Shown: positions 8,799 to 18,655 of the stretch, in pieces
Numbering within the stretch: the stretch's first letter is position 1
Layout of the letters: every line of letters begins with the position of its first letter
Assembly: GCA_964632945.1 (NCBI GenBank)
Contig: CAZWCX010000030.1
Span: forward strand, 1-62,866
From: CAZWCX01 sp964632945
Lineage (GTDB): Bacteria > Planctomycetota > MHYJ01 > WSZJ01 > CAZWCX01
DNA length: 62,866 nucleotides
Reading direction: 5' to 3'
Notes under the pieces: model-generated
What the model was told of the DNA's origin: nothing
What the model saw: only the letters and a program-made list of their open reading frames with translations
Databases searched by the model: none
Program-made: the position numbers and the translations under genes

Positions 8799-9938
8799 CT
8801 ACTCCTTCAGATTTCCCAGTTCCGCCGCGGCCGCTTCGCGCACCCCGGGGTCGGAGTCGCCCGCGGCCGCGCGCCGCAGGATCTCGCGCGCTCCGACGCC
8901 GCGGCAGCGGGCAAGCGCGCGCACGGCCTCCGCGCGCACGACGGGACGGTCCTCCCCCTCGAGCGCGGCCTCGGCGAGCGCGGCCGCGGCGTCCGGGTCG
9001 AGATCCGCGAGCCCGCGGAGGGCCCGCGCGCGAACCTCCTCGGCAGGATCGCCCGCCGCACGGGCGTGCAGTTCGGCGCCCGCCTCGGATCCGCCGATCG
9101 CGGCCAGCGCCGCGAGCATCCGCGCGCGCACGGACGGCACCGACTCGCGGACCAGGATTTCGCGCAGCGTCGGGACCGCAGCGGCATCCCCACGCGCACC
9201 CAATCCGTCGGCGACCCGCTCGCGGAGCGCCGGGTCGGACGCGTGGACCAGCACCTTCTCCAGCGCGGCCGTCGCACCGGGCTCCGGGCTCCCGCCGAGG
9301 GCCTCCACCGCCGCCTCGCGAACGGCGCGATGGGCATCGGACAGCGCTCCGTCCGCCAGGATCCGCACTCCTTCTGCGCGACCGACTCGACCCAGGGCCA
9401 GCGCGGCCGCCAATCGGATCCGCGCTTCCCCGGAGGCCTGAAACAAGAGGATCAGGACCGGCTCGGTCGCCTCCGAATTGCGCTCGGCCGCCAGCGTGAG
9501 TGCGGCCAGCCGGCGCTCGACCAGGGCGGAAGGCGGCGAAGGCCGGCGCGGAACCTCGACCCGTCCCGCCAATTCCCTGGCCATCGTCTGGATCCAGGCC
9601 GCGATCGCATCGGGGTCCGATCCGTCCGGCAGGGCCGCATCCGCCGCGGGATCCCCGCCCACCGGCCCGGTCCCGGGCGCCTCCACCCCGACCGGGGTAC
9701 CGTCCGGGCCCTGCCCCGGAAGCTGGCCGCCGTCGCCCTCCACCCCGCCCCCCGCGCGCACACCGTCCACCGGCGGCATCGCCGGATCACGCCCGGATCC
9801 CGGCTCGACGCCCGGGGCGTTGGCCACCGGGGCTTCCGCTCGCGGTCGGTAGAACTCGGGCCGGAAAAGACGGTCCAGACCGACCAGCAGTCCCAAGGCG
9901 GCCAGAACCATCAGCAGGCGAAGGGCGGTCGGCTTCAC
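8799..9938 (-). CDS. Membrane-anchored HEAT-repeat protein
   Basis: The protein has 379 residues. There is an N-terminal hydrophobic helix (about 6-21, LRLLMVLAALGLLVGL), then a Gly/Pro/Asp-rich flexible linker up to residue 115, then about seven PBS-lyase/HEAT-type helical repeats (ALALGRVGRAEGVRIL, AAVEALGGSPEPGAT, ADGLGARGDAAAVPTL, MLAALAAIGGSEAGAEL). HEAT repeats make a curved protein-binding surface. The single helix suggests it is tethered to the inner membrane with the repeats in the periplasm. A second protein of the same design lies at 49973-50785. The partner is unknown. Confidence 0.78.
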   Translation of the reverse strand: MKPTALRLLMVLAALGLLVGLDRLFRPEFYRPRAEAPVANAPGVEPGSGRDPAMPPVDGVRAGGGVEGDGGQLPGQGPDGTPVGVEAPGTGPVGGDPAADAALPDGSDPDAIAAWIQTMARELAGRVEVPRRPSPPSALVERRLAALTLAAERNSEATEPVLILLFQASGEARIRLAAALALGRVGRAEGVRILADGALSDAHRAVREAAVEALGGSPEPGATAALEKVLVHASDPALRERVADGLGARGDAAAVPTLREILVRESVPSVRARMLAALAAIGGSEAGAELHARAAGDPAEEVRARALRGLADLDPDAAAALAEAALEGEDRPVVRAEAVRALARCRGVGAREILRRAAAGDSDPGVREAAAAELGNLKE

Positions 9939-10415
9939 GCAGCAATCCGCACGTAAAGACTCTTGGCGACGTCAATCCGATTGACACGCGAGACCCGGCA
10001 GACGCCCGGCACGCGCGCATCCGATTATCCTGAAACCCGCGAAAACCCTCACTTTGCGGCCGGGGCGCAAGCTGCGGACGATTCACGGCATCGCAATTGC
10101 GAACCCCGGACGGATGAGACGCGCGACCCGGCGCGGATCAGCGCTCGCGGAACCGGGCGGGCAGGCACAGGTGTGGTAACCGACAGGACCGGAGACCCCT
10201 GGATCGTGTTACAGCCCGGGCCTCCCGCCCCGGTTCCCGCGAATCTCCTCAAAGATCCCCGGCCCGCGTCGACCCATCGCGCAGGCAGTCGCGGGATCCG
10301 GTTTCCAATCGCCGCGGATCCCCCCGCCGCCGCGCGTCCACGGCTCCGGGGCCGCGCCCCGCGGCCGGGGGTTCTCCCTGCCGCGGTCCTCCCGTCGCGC
10401 CCCGGACCCGCCCGG
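9939..10415. other. 477-bp intergenic region
   Basis: I see no convincing gene here. The plus-strand open frame that crosses it continues antisense through the DUF1844 gene and is Arg/Pro-rich, as shadow frames are. It holds a short inverted repeat, GTCAAT (9971-9976) and ATTGAC (9980-9985), 33 bp upstream of the HEAT gene start, a possible operator. It also holds a 7-bp GC hairpin at 10350-10366 about 50 nt past the DUF1844 stop, which could end the kdsB-pyrG operon, although no T-tract follows. Confidence 0.5.
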
Positions 10416-10987
10416 TCAGGTGCGCGAGCCGACCCGATTCGCCATGCGAACGAAGATCATCTGCAGTTCGGAGAGGATCGACTCCATGTGCTGCGTTTCG
10501 TCCGCCGCGAGATTGCCGCGGGTTTTCTCGCGCAGCATCGCGAGCGTGTCGATCGTGTAGCGGGCCTGGTCGAGATCCAGGTAGCGCTGGCCCGTCTCCG
10601 GGTGCTCGATCTGTCCCAGCGACATCAACGCTTGCGCCGCCAGGCTGGCCACGAAGGTCTTGAAGTTGGCTTCCGGCAATCCGCGATGCCCCTCGTCCCC
10701 GGCCGGGAGATCCGCCTCTTCCGGTTCTTCCACCGGAGGCTGCGGCTTGCCCGCCGGACCCCGAACCGGGCCGCCCTGGGTCGCCGGCCCGCTCCCCTTC
10801 CCGGCGCCCTCCGCGGGGCGCGATTCGCGCGGCGCCGGGGCGGGCGTCTCACGCGGCCGTTCCCGCGCCACCCCCGGGGGTACCTCGATCTTCGGCGGCC
10901 CCGAGGCGGAGAGCTTCTGGGCCAACTTCTCTTTTTCCTCCTGCGCCCGTCGCTTCCAATCCTCGTCGACTTTCATGCCGTCATTGC

Positions 10988-10991
<4 letters not shown>
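10416..10991 (-). CDS. DUF1844 family protein
   Basis: The protein has 191 residues. ATG 10991 overlaps the pyrG stop by 4 bp (ATGA), with GAGGTG upstream, so translation is coupled to pyrG. The N-terminal half is charged and then Pro/Gly-rich, probably disordered (residues 1-95). The C-terminal half carries the DUF1844 helical domain: FVASLAAQALMSLGQIEHP, then DLDQARYTIDTLAMLREKT and ESILSELQMIFVR. The family is widespread in bacteria, especially Planctomycetes and Deltaproteobacteria, and has no established function. Linkage with pyrG and kdsB is seen here but does not define a role. Confidence 0.88.
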
Positions 10992-12652
<1,661 letters not shown>

Positions 12653-12665
12653 TCGATCACCTGCA

Positions 12666-13475
12666 TCAGGATCCTGCCTCACCCTCCCCGGGAGCACGCC
12701 GAGCGACGTCTCCCCCACCCGCGCCCCCGCGCATTCTTTCGACGAATCGCCGGTAGTCTTCGGGCGTATCGATCCCGCGGGGTCCCTCCGCGACCAGCCC
12801 GACACGGATCCGCGCGCCGTTTTCGAGGGCGCGGAGCTGCTCGAGCCGCTCCCGCTGCTCGAGCCTTCCCGGCGCCCACCGGGTGAACTCGAACAGGAAG
12901 TCCCTCGTATATGCGTAGAGGCCGATGTGCCCGAGGAAGGCATTGCCGTCCCGGGCTCTCGCCTCGACGAACCCTTCCGCCCCGAGCGCGGGAATCGGCG
13001 CGCGCGAAAAGTAGAGCGCGCCGCCGTCCGCCCCGACCACCACCTTCACCTGCGCGGCGTTTCGCCAACGGGTCTCGTCTTCGATCGGCGCCGCCAGGGT
13101 CGCCATCGGAAAGCGCGCCGGATCGACCAATCCCAGAACCCGTTCGATCGACGCGGGATCGATCTCCGGCTCGTCCCCCTGGACATTCACGACGATCGTC
13201 GCGTCGCGATGCCGGAGGACTTCGGCGATCCGATCCGTCCCCGACCGGTGTTCCGCGGAGGTCATCACCGACTGCCCGCCGAATCCGCGAACCGCGTCCG
13301 CGATCCGGTCGTCGTCGGTGGCCACGACCACCTCCGCGAGCCCGCGGGCCTGAACGACCCGCTCGTAGACGTGCTGGATGAGGGCCTTGCCGGTTTCCCG
13401 CAGGAGAGGCTTTCCGGGAAGGCGCGTGGAACCAAAGCGGGCCGGGATGACCGCGATGGCACGCTGCGCCCCCAC
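12666..13475 (-). CDS. kdsB: 3-deoxy-manno-octulosonate cytidylyltransferase
   Basis: The protein has 269 residues and activates KDO to CMP-KDO for lipopolysaccharide inner-core synthesis. Family signatures are IAVIPARFGSTRLPGKPL at the N-terminus, VVVATDDDRI, SGTDRIAEV and VVNVQGDEPEIDP. I chose GTG 13475 because GGAGGA lies 5 bp upstream and the protein then begins only six residues before IAVIPARF, as in homologues. An upstream in-frame start at 13508 would lie only about 5 nt from the predicted transcription start. The gene leads the kdsB-pyrG-DUF1844 operon. Its presence, with lpxD, implies a lipid A-containing outer membrane. Confidence 0.95.
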   Translation of the reverse strand: MGAQRAIAVIPARFGSTRLPGKPLLRETGKALIQHVYERVVQARGLAEVVVATDDDRIADAVRGFGGQSVMTSAEHRSGTDRIAEVLRHRDATIVVNVQGDEPEIDPASIERVLGLVDPARFPMATLAAPIEDETRWRNAAQVKVVVGADGGALYFSRAPIPALGAEGFVEARARDGNAFLGHIGLYAYTRDFLFEFTRWAPGRLEQRERLEQLRALENGARIRVGLVAEGPRGIDTPEDYRRFVERMRGGAGGGDVARRAPGEGEAGS

Positions 13476-13519
13476 CTCGTTCCTCCGCCGCACGCCCCGC
13501 CACACCATCCGATCCCCGG

Positions 13520-13548
13520 ATTATAGGCGGCCCCCGCCGGAGTGTCAA
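13520..13548 (-). promoter_or_regulatory. Perfect consensus sigma-70 promoter of kdsB-pyrG
   Basis: TTGACA (13543-13548), a 17-bp spacer and TATAAT (13520-13525) on the minus strand match the housekeeping consensus at all twelve positions. Transcription should start near 13513, giving a 38-nt leader to the GTG at 13475. Confidence 0.85.
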
Positions 13549-13701
13549 CGAACAGGCCGCTGTCGATCCGTCCGCGCAGACAGGGCGACCGGCCGCGTCC
13601 GCGCGAGACCCTCGGGGGGCGTGTCGCCGAATCGGTGAACCCTTGCGCGCGGCCCTCGCGATCAGGCAGACTCCCGGCATCCCAACGTGGAGGGTTTCAC
13701 G

Positions 13702-15009
13702 ATGAGGCAATCGCTCCCCGCGAGGGTCGCCTGCACGCTGCTCCTGTTCCTCCAGGCATCCGTCCCTGCGAACGCGCAGTCCGCAGTCGAGGAGTTCCGA
13801 TGTGAAAACGGGCTCCGGGTCATGCTGCGCCCGATTCCCGGCGGCGGGCAGACCGCTCTGGTCGTGCTCTTCCGCGTCGGTTCGCGACACGATCCGCCGG
13901 GCCGGTCCGGACTCGCTCATCTATCGGAGCACCTCTACGTCACGGCGGCGGCGGGGTCGACACCCGCCCGCACGGTCGACGACATCGTCCGCCGGTACCC
14001 CGCCGGCTGGAACGCGCAGACCGGCGAGGATTTCACCGTGATCGCCACCCTCTTCCCGCCGGATCTCCTGGAGCAGGAACTCACGGACGCCGCGGCGCGC
14101 ATGTCGGACTTGCGGCTGACCCAGGCCGATCTGGATCGGGAAGTCCCCCGACTGGTCCAGGAGCTGCACAACATGTTCGGCGGAATCCCGTCGCTGGCGG
14201 CGATGAACCTGGCGCGGGAGCGCCTGCGCCCGACCCCTCACGGGGGACGCAAGGGGGGCGTGCCGGAGGAGATCGCCGCCCTCGACCGGGTGACCCTCGC
14301 CGATCGCATCCGAACGCTCTACACCCCCGCCAACGCGATCGTGGTCCTGGCGGGAGGATTCGATCCGGGGATCGCGCGATCCGCCGTACGCCGGATCCTC
14401 GGCCCGCTTCCTGCGGGCGAACCGGTCCCCCCCCCCGCCCCGGCCTCCGTCCCCCAACCCACCTCCCGCACCGAGAAGATCGTCGTCCTGCCGGCCGGGG
14501 GGCGGCCGGAAGTCGTACTCGCGATCGCCCCGCCCGAATTCGACTCCCCGCAGTTTGCGCCCTTCCTGGTGTTGATTTCCCGGCTTTGGGCCGGGGCAGC
14601 CTCGCTGGCCTCCGAACCGGGACGGTTTCCGGTGATCTACTCGATCCTGGAGGATCCCGGGATCGTCACCATCGGCCTCCCCGTGGCCGCCGGCGCCGAT
14701 CCGGAATCCGTCATGGAACGGCTGGAACGGTTCCTGACCGACACGCTCCCGGCACGACTCCAGTCACAGGAACGGATCATCGTTCGGAACGCCTTCTCCC
14801 TCCAACTGGGAGTCGGCGCCACCCCCGAATTCGCCCTGGCGCAGAATCCGTACGGTGTCGCCTTCTCCCTCGCGCGCCGGGCGCAGTGGGGGATCGATCC
14901 GGCGGCCCTCGACGCCGCGCTGGAAAAGGTGGATGACGCCGCTCTGCGGGCGGCCGCGGAACGATTCGCGCCCGAACGGCGGGCGACGATGATCCTTTTG
15001 CCCCGTTGA
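13702..15009 (+). CDS. Secreted M16-family (insulinase-like) zinc peptidase
   Basis: The protein has 435 residues. I chose ATG 13702 over an in-frame GTG at 13687 because GGAGGG lies 7 bp before the ATG and a clean signal peptide follows (ending near VPANAQS). The inverted zinc motif HxxEH is present as HLSEH at about residue 75, and QELHNMFGG further on may supply the third ligand region. The length equals one PqqL/MPP-type half, with the two ferredoxin-like M16 domains, so it would work as a homo- or heterodimer. No second M16 gene lies next to it. A weak promoter-like TTGCGC lies about 65 bp upstream. The role is periplasmic proteolysis of small peptides or processing of a specific substrate; the substrate is not evident. 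Confidence 0.88.
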   Translation: MRQSLPARVACTLLLFLQASVPANAQSAVEEFRCENGLRVMLRPIPGGGQTALVVLFRVGSRHDPPGRSGLAHLSEHLYVTAAAGSTPARTVDDIVRRYPAGWNAQTGEDFTVIATLFPPDLLEQELTDAAARMSDLRLTQADLDREVPRLVQELHNMFGGIPSLAAMNLARERLRPTPHGGRKGGVPEEIAALDRVTLADRIRTLYTPANAIVVLAGGFDPGIARSAVRRILGPLPAGEPVPPPAPASVPQPTSRTEKIVVLPAGGRPEVVLAIAPPEFDSPQFAPFLVLISRLWAGAASLASEPGRFPVIYSILEDPGIVTIGLPVAAGADPESVMERLERFLTDTLPARLQSQERIIVRNAFSLQLGVGATPEFALAQNPYGVAFSLARRAQWGIDPAALDAALEKVDDAALRAAAERFAPERRATMILLPR

Positions 15010-15105
15010 GAAAACACGCGAACCGCGCGGACCGAATTGCGATATCATGGAGCGCGCCCAGCGACCCGCGGGGGCCCGCGACAACACCCATTTGGAGCAC
15101 GAACC

Positions 15106-16239
15106 ATGCGCCGACGAGGCCCTTGGCTGGTGCCGGCCCTGCTGACCGCGACCTGCCTTCCCGCTTTCGCCTGCCTGTGGGACTACGATACGCTCGCCAT
15201 GGAGCGGGAACGGTTCCCTTCCGCACTCGAATTGATCACCGGAAAGTTCCTCCGCCACACCCGCGAATTCTACGAGTGGCGTATTCAGGACCGGCTTCAG
15301 CGTCTGAAGGCCGAACCCGATCGAGCCGAATGGCTGGACGACCTGGCGGTCGCGTACGACAAGACCGGCCGGCAGGCGGATGCGATCGCGACGATGGAAC
15401 GGCTGGAGACGATCCGTCCCGGGCGCTACGAGACGTACGCGAATCTGGGCACGTTCCACATCCACGCCGGTCAGCCCGAAAAGGGGCTGCCCTTCATCGC
15501 CAAGGCGATCGAGATCAATCCGGAAGCCCACTTCGGCCGGGAGATCTACCAGAAGCGGCTCGTCGAGTATGTGATGTCCCGCCGCGTGGACGGCCGCCTG
15601 TCGCTTCCCCTCTGCTCCGAGCAGCGAACCCACCACTTTGCGGGCGGATTCGCCGGCGCCGTTCTCGCAGGGGACAAGAGCGCCGAGAAACTGGAGGCCG
15701 CCGTAAAGGGAGTTCTCGGGATGATGCGGTTCGGCACGCACGACCATCCGGTGCTGCTCGAGGCGCTCGGCGACCTCTTGTGTTCCGGGGGAAGGAACGA
15801 CGCGAAGCGACTCGCCGCGCGTGCCTACCTGAAGGCCTCGTACGGCGCGGAGGACCGGCAGGCGGCGGTCGCCTACCGACAGATCGCGGACGCGACGCTC
15901 GACATGCAGACGGTCCATCCCAACACCACCACGCAGCTGTCGCTCGCGGATCTCGAGCGCGACCTGCGCGCGGAGCTCGAGGATGCCGAGGCGTGGTACG
16001 CCGACGTGCGCGAGGACGAACGGAAGTGGATCCGCGAGGGGAAGGATCCGGAAAAGGAGTTTGCCGCGAAGTACTACACTTCCCCCCGCGTCGAGAACAC
16101 CGAGTCGTTCACGCTGATGCTCGCGGGTCGCATTCGGCTCTTGATCGGCCTGATCGTCGTCACCGCCCTGGCGGCGATCGCGATCCCGCTGTGGCGTCGG
16201 CGGCGCGCGGCCGCGGCTTCTTCGGCGCCGGCGGCCTGA
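15106..16239 (+). CDS. TPR protein with signal peptide and C-terminal membrane helix
   Basis: The protein has 377 residues. The start at ATG 15106 has GGAG upstream and gives a signal peptide ending near LPAFAC. A lipobox is possible, but the -3 residue is unfavourable. Residues 55-130 contain two or three TPR motifs (WLDDLAVAYDKTGRQADAI, YANLGTFHIHAGQPEKGLPF). The middle is helical, and a transmembrane segment near the end (RLLIGLIVVTALAAIAI) is followed by an Arg-rich stop-transfer tail. The predicted form is a periplasmic TPR domain held by a C-terminal anchor. It follows the M16 peptidase by 96 bp on the same strand and may be co-transcribed. I do not recognise a named family. Confidence 0.75.
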   Translation: MRRRGPWLVPALLTATCLPAFACLWDYDTLAMERERFPSALELITGKFLRHTREFYEWRIQDRLQRLKAEPDRAEWLDDLAVAYDKTGRQADAIATMERLETIRPGRYETYANLGTFHIHAGQPEKGLPFIAKAIEINPEAHFGREIYQKRLVEYVMSRRVDGRLSLPLCSEQRTHHFAGGFAGAVLAGDKSAEKLEAAVKGVLGMMRFGTHDHPVLLEALGDLLCSGGRNDAKRLAARAYLKASYGAEDRQAAVAYRQIADATLDMQTVHPNTTTQLSLADLERDLRAELEDAEAWYADVREDERKWIREGKDPEKEFAAKYYTSPRVENTESFTLMLAGRIRLLIGLIVVTALAAIAIPLWRRRRAAAASSAPAA

Positions 16240-16255
16240 CGGGGGGGTGCGCCGC

Positions 16256-17221
16256 TCAACGCTCCCAGCTCAGCTCGGTCAGCACGGGGAAGTGGTCGGA
16301 CGGCCAGTGCCCGTTTCCGCCGTCCCGCACGACCTCGCCGAGCACCGGCGCCAGGTGCCGGGAGGCGAACACGAAGTCGATGCGGCGGGTGGACTGCCCG
16401 GTGTAGCCGTGATAGGTCCCGCGACTCTCGGCCTCGGGGTCGAGCGCGGCCAGGACATCGATGAGGCCCAGTCCCCCTTCCGCCTCCTCACCGGTCATTG
16501 CGGAATGGGCCACGGAACCCGCGGTGCAATTGAAATCCCCCGTCACGATCACGGGCGCGTCCCGGGCGAGTTCCCGGGCCCGCGCGACCAGGAGCGGCCC
16601 GGACCGGTCGCGCGATTCGGGACTGGCATGGTCCAGATGCGTGTTGACGACCAGGAGTTCGCGTCCGTCGGCGCGCGTTCGGAACCGACACCACACCGCG
16701 GTGCGGGGGTTCTCGTTCCCCCACCCCTTGCCGCCCGGCTGGTCGGGGGTTTCGCTCATCCAGAACACGCCGCGCTCGCCCGGCTCCAGGACCTCGGGAC
16801 GATAGAAGAGGACGTTCATCAGTCCGAGGAGCTCCCCGCCCCGACGCGGTTTGCCGATGGTCCTGTATCCGGGCAGGTCCGCGAGCAGATCCTGGACCTG
16901 AATCCCGGTGCATTCCTGCGTTCCGACCAGGTCGGGGCGCGTGCGCGAGACGACGCCGGCCACCAGGGGGCGACGGTAGTTCCAGCCCCGGGTCCCCTCG
17001 GGGATGTATCCCACGCGCACGTTGAAGGTGAGGATACGCAGGGACAGCGCGGCGGCGTCCACGTTCGCGCCGGCCGAGTCCTGCCCGGCCGGCCGGGCGA
17101 CCGGATCTGCCGCGTTTTCCCCAGGCGCGGAAGAGTCGTCCCCGCCCACCGGGGCGACGGGAACCGCGAGGACCGCCGACACCAGGATCGCCGCGGTCCG
17201 CAAGCGCCGGAGCAGGGCCAT
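16256..17221 (-). CDS. Exported endonuclease/exonuclease/phosphatase (EEP) family protein
   Basis: The protein has 321 residues. The start at 17221 gives an N-terminal hydrophobic signal sequence (ALLRRLRTAAILVSAVLAV) and a Gly/Ala-rich spacer. From residue about 68 the EEP fold is clear: LRILTFNVRVG, the metal-binding Glu in VGTQECTG, VVNTHLDH, VTGDFNC and the closing SDHFPV. These enzymes hydrolyse phosphodiesters (nucleic acids, sphingomyelin or inositol phosphates) with Mg2+. The IDFVFAS motif before SDH is also family-typical. Its closest relatives are probably secreted planctomycete EEP hydrolases. It lies 40 bp downstream of the zinc-ribbon TPR gene, probably in one operon. Confidence 0.88.
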   Translation of the reverse strand: MALLRRLRTAAILVSAVLAVPVAPVGGDDSSAPGENAADPVARPAGQDSAGANVDAAALSLRILTFNVRVGYIPEGTRGWNYRRPLVAGVVSRTRPDLVGTQECTGIQVQDLLADLPGYRTIGKPRRGGELLGLMNVLFYRPEVLEPGERGVFWMSETPDQPGGKGWGNENPRTAVWCRFRTRADGRELLVVNTHLDHASPESRDRSGPLLVARARELARDAPVIVTGDFNCTAGSVAHSAMTGEEAEGGLGLIDVLAALDPEAESRGTYHGYTGQSTRRIDFVFASRHLAPVLGEVVRDGGNGHWPSDHFPVLTELSWER

Positions 17222-17261
17222 CACGGGATTCTTCGCGCCCGGCCGGAAGGGAGACGACCCA

Positions 17262-18455
17262 CTATCCGGCGCCGAGCATGCGCTCCAGTTCGTTGCCCGC
17301 CACGGAGAGCTTGCGACGCTGCGCCGCCACGAGGTCCGCTCCCAGGGTGGCCGTCTGCCGGGTGAGGTTGGCCTCCGCGGCTTCGAGGTTCTTGCGGGCC
17401 CGCTCCAGGCGCGCCCGATACCGGGGGTGGGCGAGTTCCTCGGCGGGGACCTTGCGCAGCACGTGGACCTCGAGGAGCACGTAGTCTCGGTAGGCCTCGT
17501 ACTGTTGCGGGTCGTGCGACAACGAGCGCTCGAAGGAATTACGCGCCTCCTCGTGACGTCCGAGCGCCACCTGGACGCGCCCGAGCGTCTGGGCGATGCG
17601 GCCCTTCCATACGGCGGGGAGGCCGACATCCTCGCGCATTCGTTCTTCCGCGCGGCGCAGGAAGTTCATGGCCTGTTCGTGGCGCTGGCCGAGGTGCAGC
17701 CGGAGACCGACCAGAAAGTGCGCCACGCTCGATTGCGGCCGGCACTCCAGGAGTCCGCTCGACAATTCCGCGCGCTCCACCTGGTTGGGACCCGAGACAT
17801 CGGAGGCGAGGCGGACGAAGAATTCCCAGAGGGCGGGTTCGCCGCCCGGGAATTCCGCTGCATGCTCCAGCAGGTAGGGCATGAACTTCTTGTACAGCCC
17901 CAACGCGGGGGCGGACTCGTTTCGTTGCGCGACGCAGTAGCGCGTGAGTTCGAGGATTTCCTGCGCGGTGAGCTCCGCGCGCCGGCCATGCGCCTCGAGG
18001 AGATCGCCGTGGATCTCCCCCCCGCGGTCGAGGCCGACGAGGAGGCGGGCACGAACGGCATAGGCCCATCCCACGTCCCACTGCCGGGCGGGGACGGGGA
18101 GATACTCGCGGATGAATCCGGAGAGATCCGACAACCCCTGCTCCATCCGCTTGCGTCGCTCGGGGTCGGACAGATTCAGCGTCTTGGGATTGAGCAGGCG
18201 GAGGGCAGCGGCGACCGGTCCCGGGACCTGTGGGGTGGCTTTCTGGGTCGCGTTCATCAGCTCTTCCGGGCTGATTCCGCAGACCTGGGTGGCGTTGAGA
18301 TCGGTCGGTTCGCGGGGGGCGGGGGCGGCGCCGGGAATGAAAGGAGCTCCGCATGCCCGGCAACGCACGGGTGCGCCCGGGGACGGGGTGGCGACGATCA
18401 CCGTCTGCCCGCAACTGGGACAGGGATGGGCGTTCGTCGTGGCTGCATCCGTCAT
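17262..18455 (-). CDS. Zinc-ribbon plus TPR cytoplasmic protein
   Basis: The protein has 397 residues and no signal sequence. A zinc ribbon at residues 12-36 has two CxxC pairs (CPSCGQ and CRACGA). A linker follows, then an all-helical region with TPR-like repeats (residues 180-330; LGRVQVALGRHEEARNSFERSL is the clearest unit). A basic, coiled-coil-like C-terminus ends the protein (LERARKNLEAAEANLTRQTA). Zinc ribbon plus TPR is common among planctomycete proteins of unknown role. The first gene of a two-gene unit with the EEP protein, it is driven by the promoter at 18497-18525. Confidence 0.75.
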   Translation of the reverse strand: MTDAATTNAHPCPSCGQTVIVATPSPGAPVRCRACGAPFIPGAAPAPREPTDLNATQVCGISPEELMNATQKATPQVPGPVAAALRLLNPKTLNLSDPERRKRMEQGLSDLSGFIREYLPVPARQWDVGWAYAVRARLLVGLDRGGEIHGDLLEAHGRRAELTAQEILELTRYCVAQRNESAPALGLYKKFMPYLLEHAAEFPGGEPALWEFFVRLASDVSGPNQVERAELSSGLLECRPQSSVAHFLVGLRLHLGQRHEQAMNFLRRAEERMREDVGLPAVWKGRIAQTLGRVQVALGRHEEARNSFERSLSHDPQQYEAYRDYVLLEVHVLRKVPAEELAHPRYRARLERARKNLEAAEANLTRQTATLGADLVAAQRRKLSVAGNELERMLGAG

Positions 18456-18496
18456 GCTCGCTCCGTCCCGAGGACCGCGCGCATCGACCGTCGGAC

Positions 18497-18525
18497 ATGG
18501 TATCGCCGCCCCGGAACTCTGTCAA
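18497..18525 (-). promoter_or_regulatory. Sigma-70-like promoter for the zinc-ribbon TPR gene
   Basis: TTGACA (18520-18525), a 17-bp spacer and TACCAT (18497-18502) on the minus strand, about 42 bp upstream of ATG 18455. Confidence 0.65.
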
Positions 18526-18571
18526 ATCAAAGTCCCGGGCCCGGTCCGACCGGACGCTGCCGCATCAACCC

Positions 18572-18600
18572 TTGGCCGTCCCGTGCGCCCCTGCTATACT
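18572..18600 (+). promoter_or_regulatory. Sigma-70-like promoter for the S41 protease-tsaD-larB unit
   Basis: TTGGCC (18572-18577), a 17-bp spacer and TATACT (18595-18600) lie about 50 bp upstream of ATG 18656. The arrangement is divergent from the promoter at 18497-18525. Confidence 0.65.
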
Positions 18601-18655
18601 GGCCCTCCGGGCCGCAGCACGCCCCGTCCCCACGATCCGGAGGAGGTCCGCATCC

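Noticed and set aside
13476..13508. Upstream start of kdsB at 13508
   Set aside because: It would begin about 5 nt from the predicted transcription start without a ribosome site. The GTG at 13475 has GGAGGA and matches the family length.
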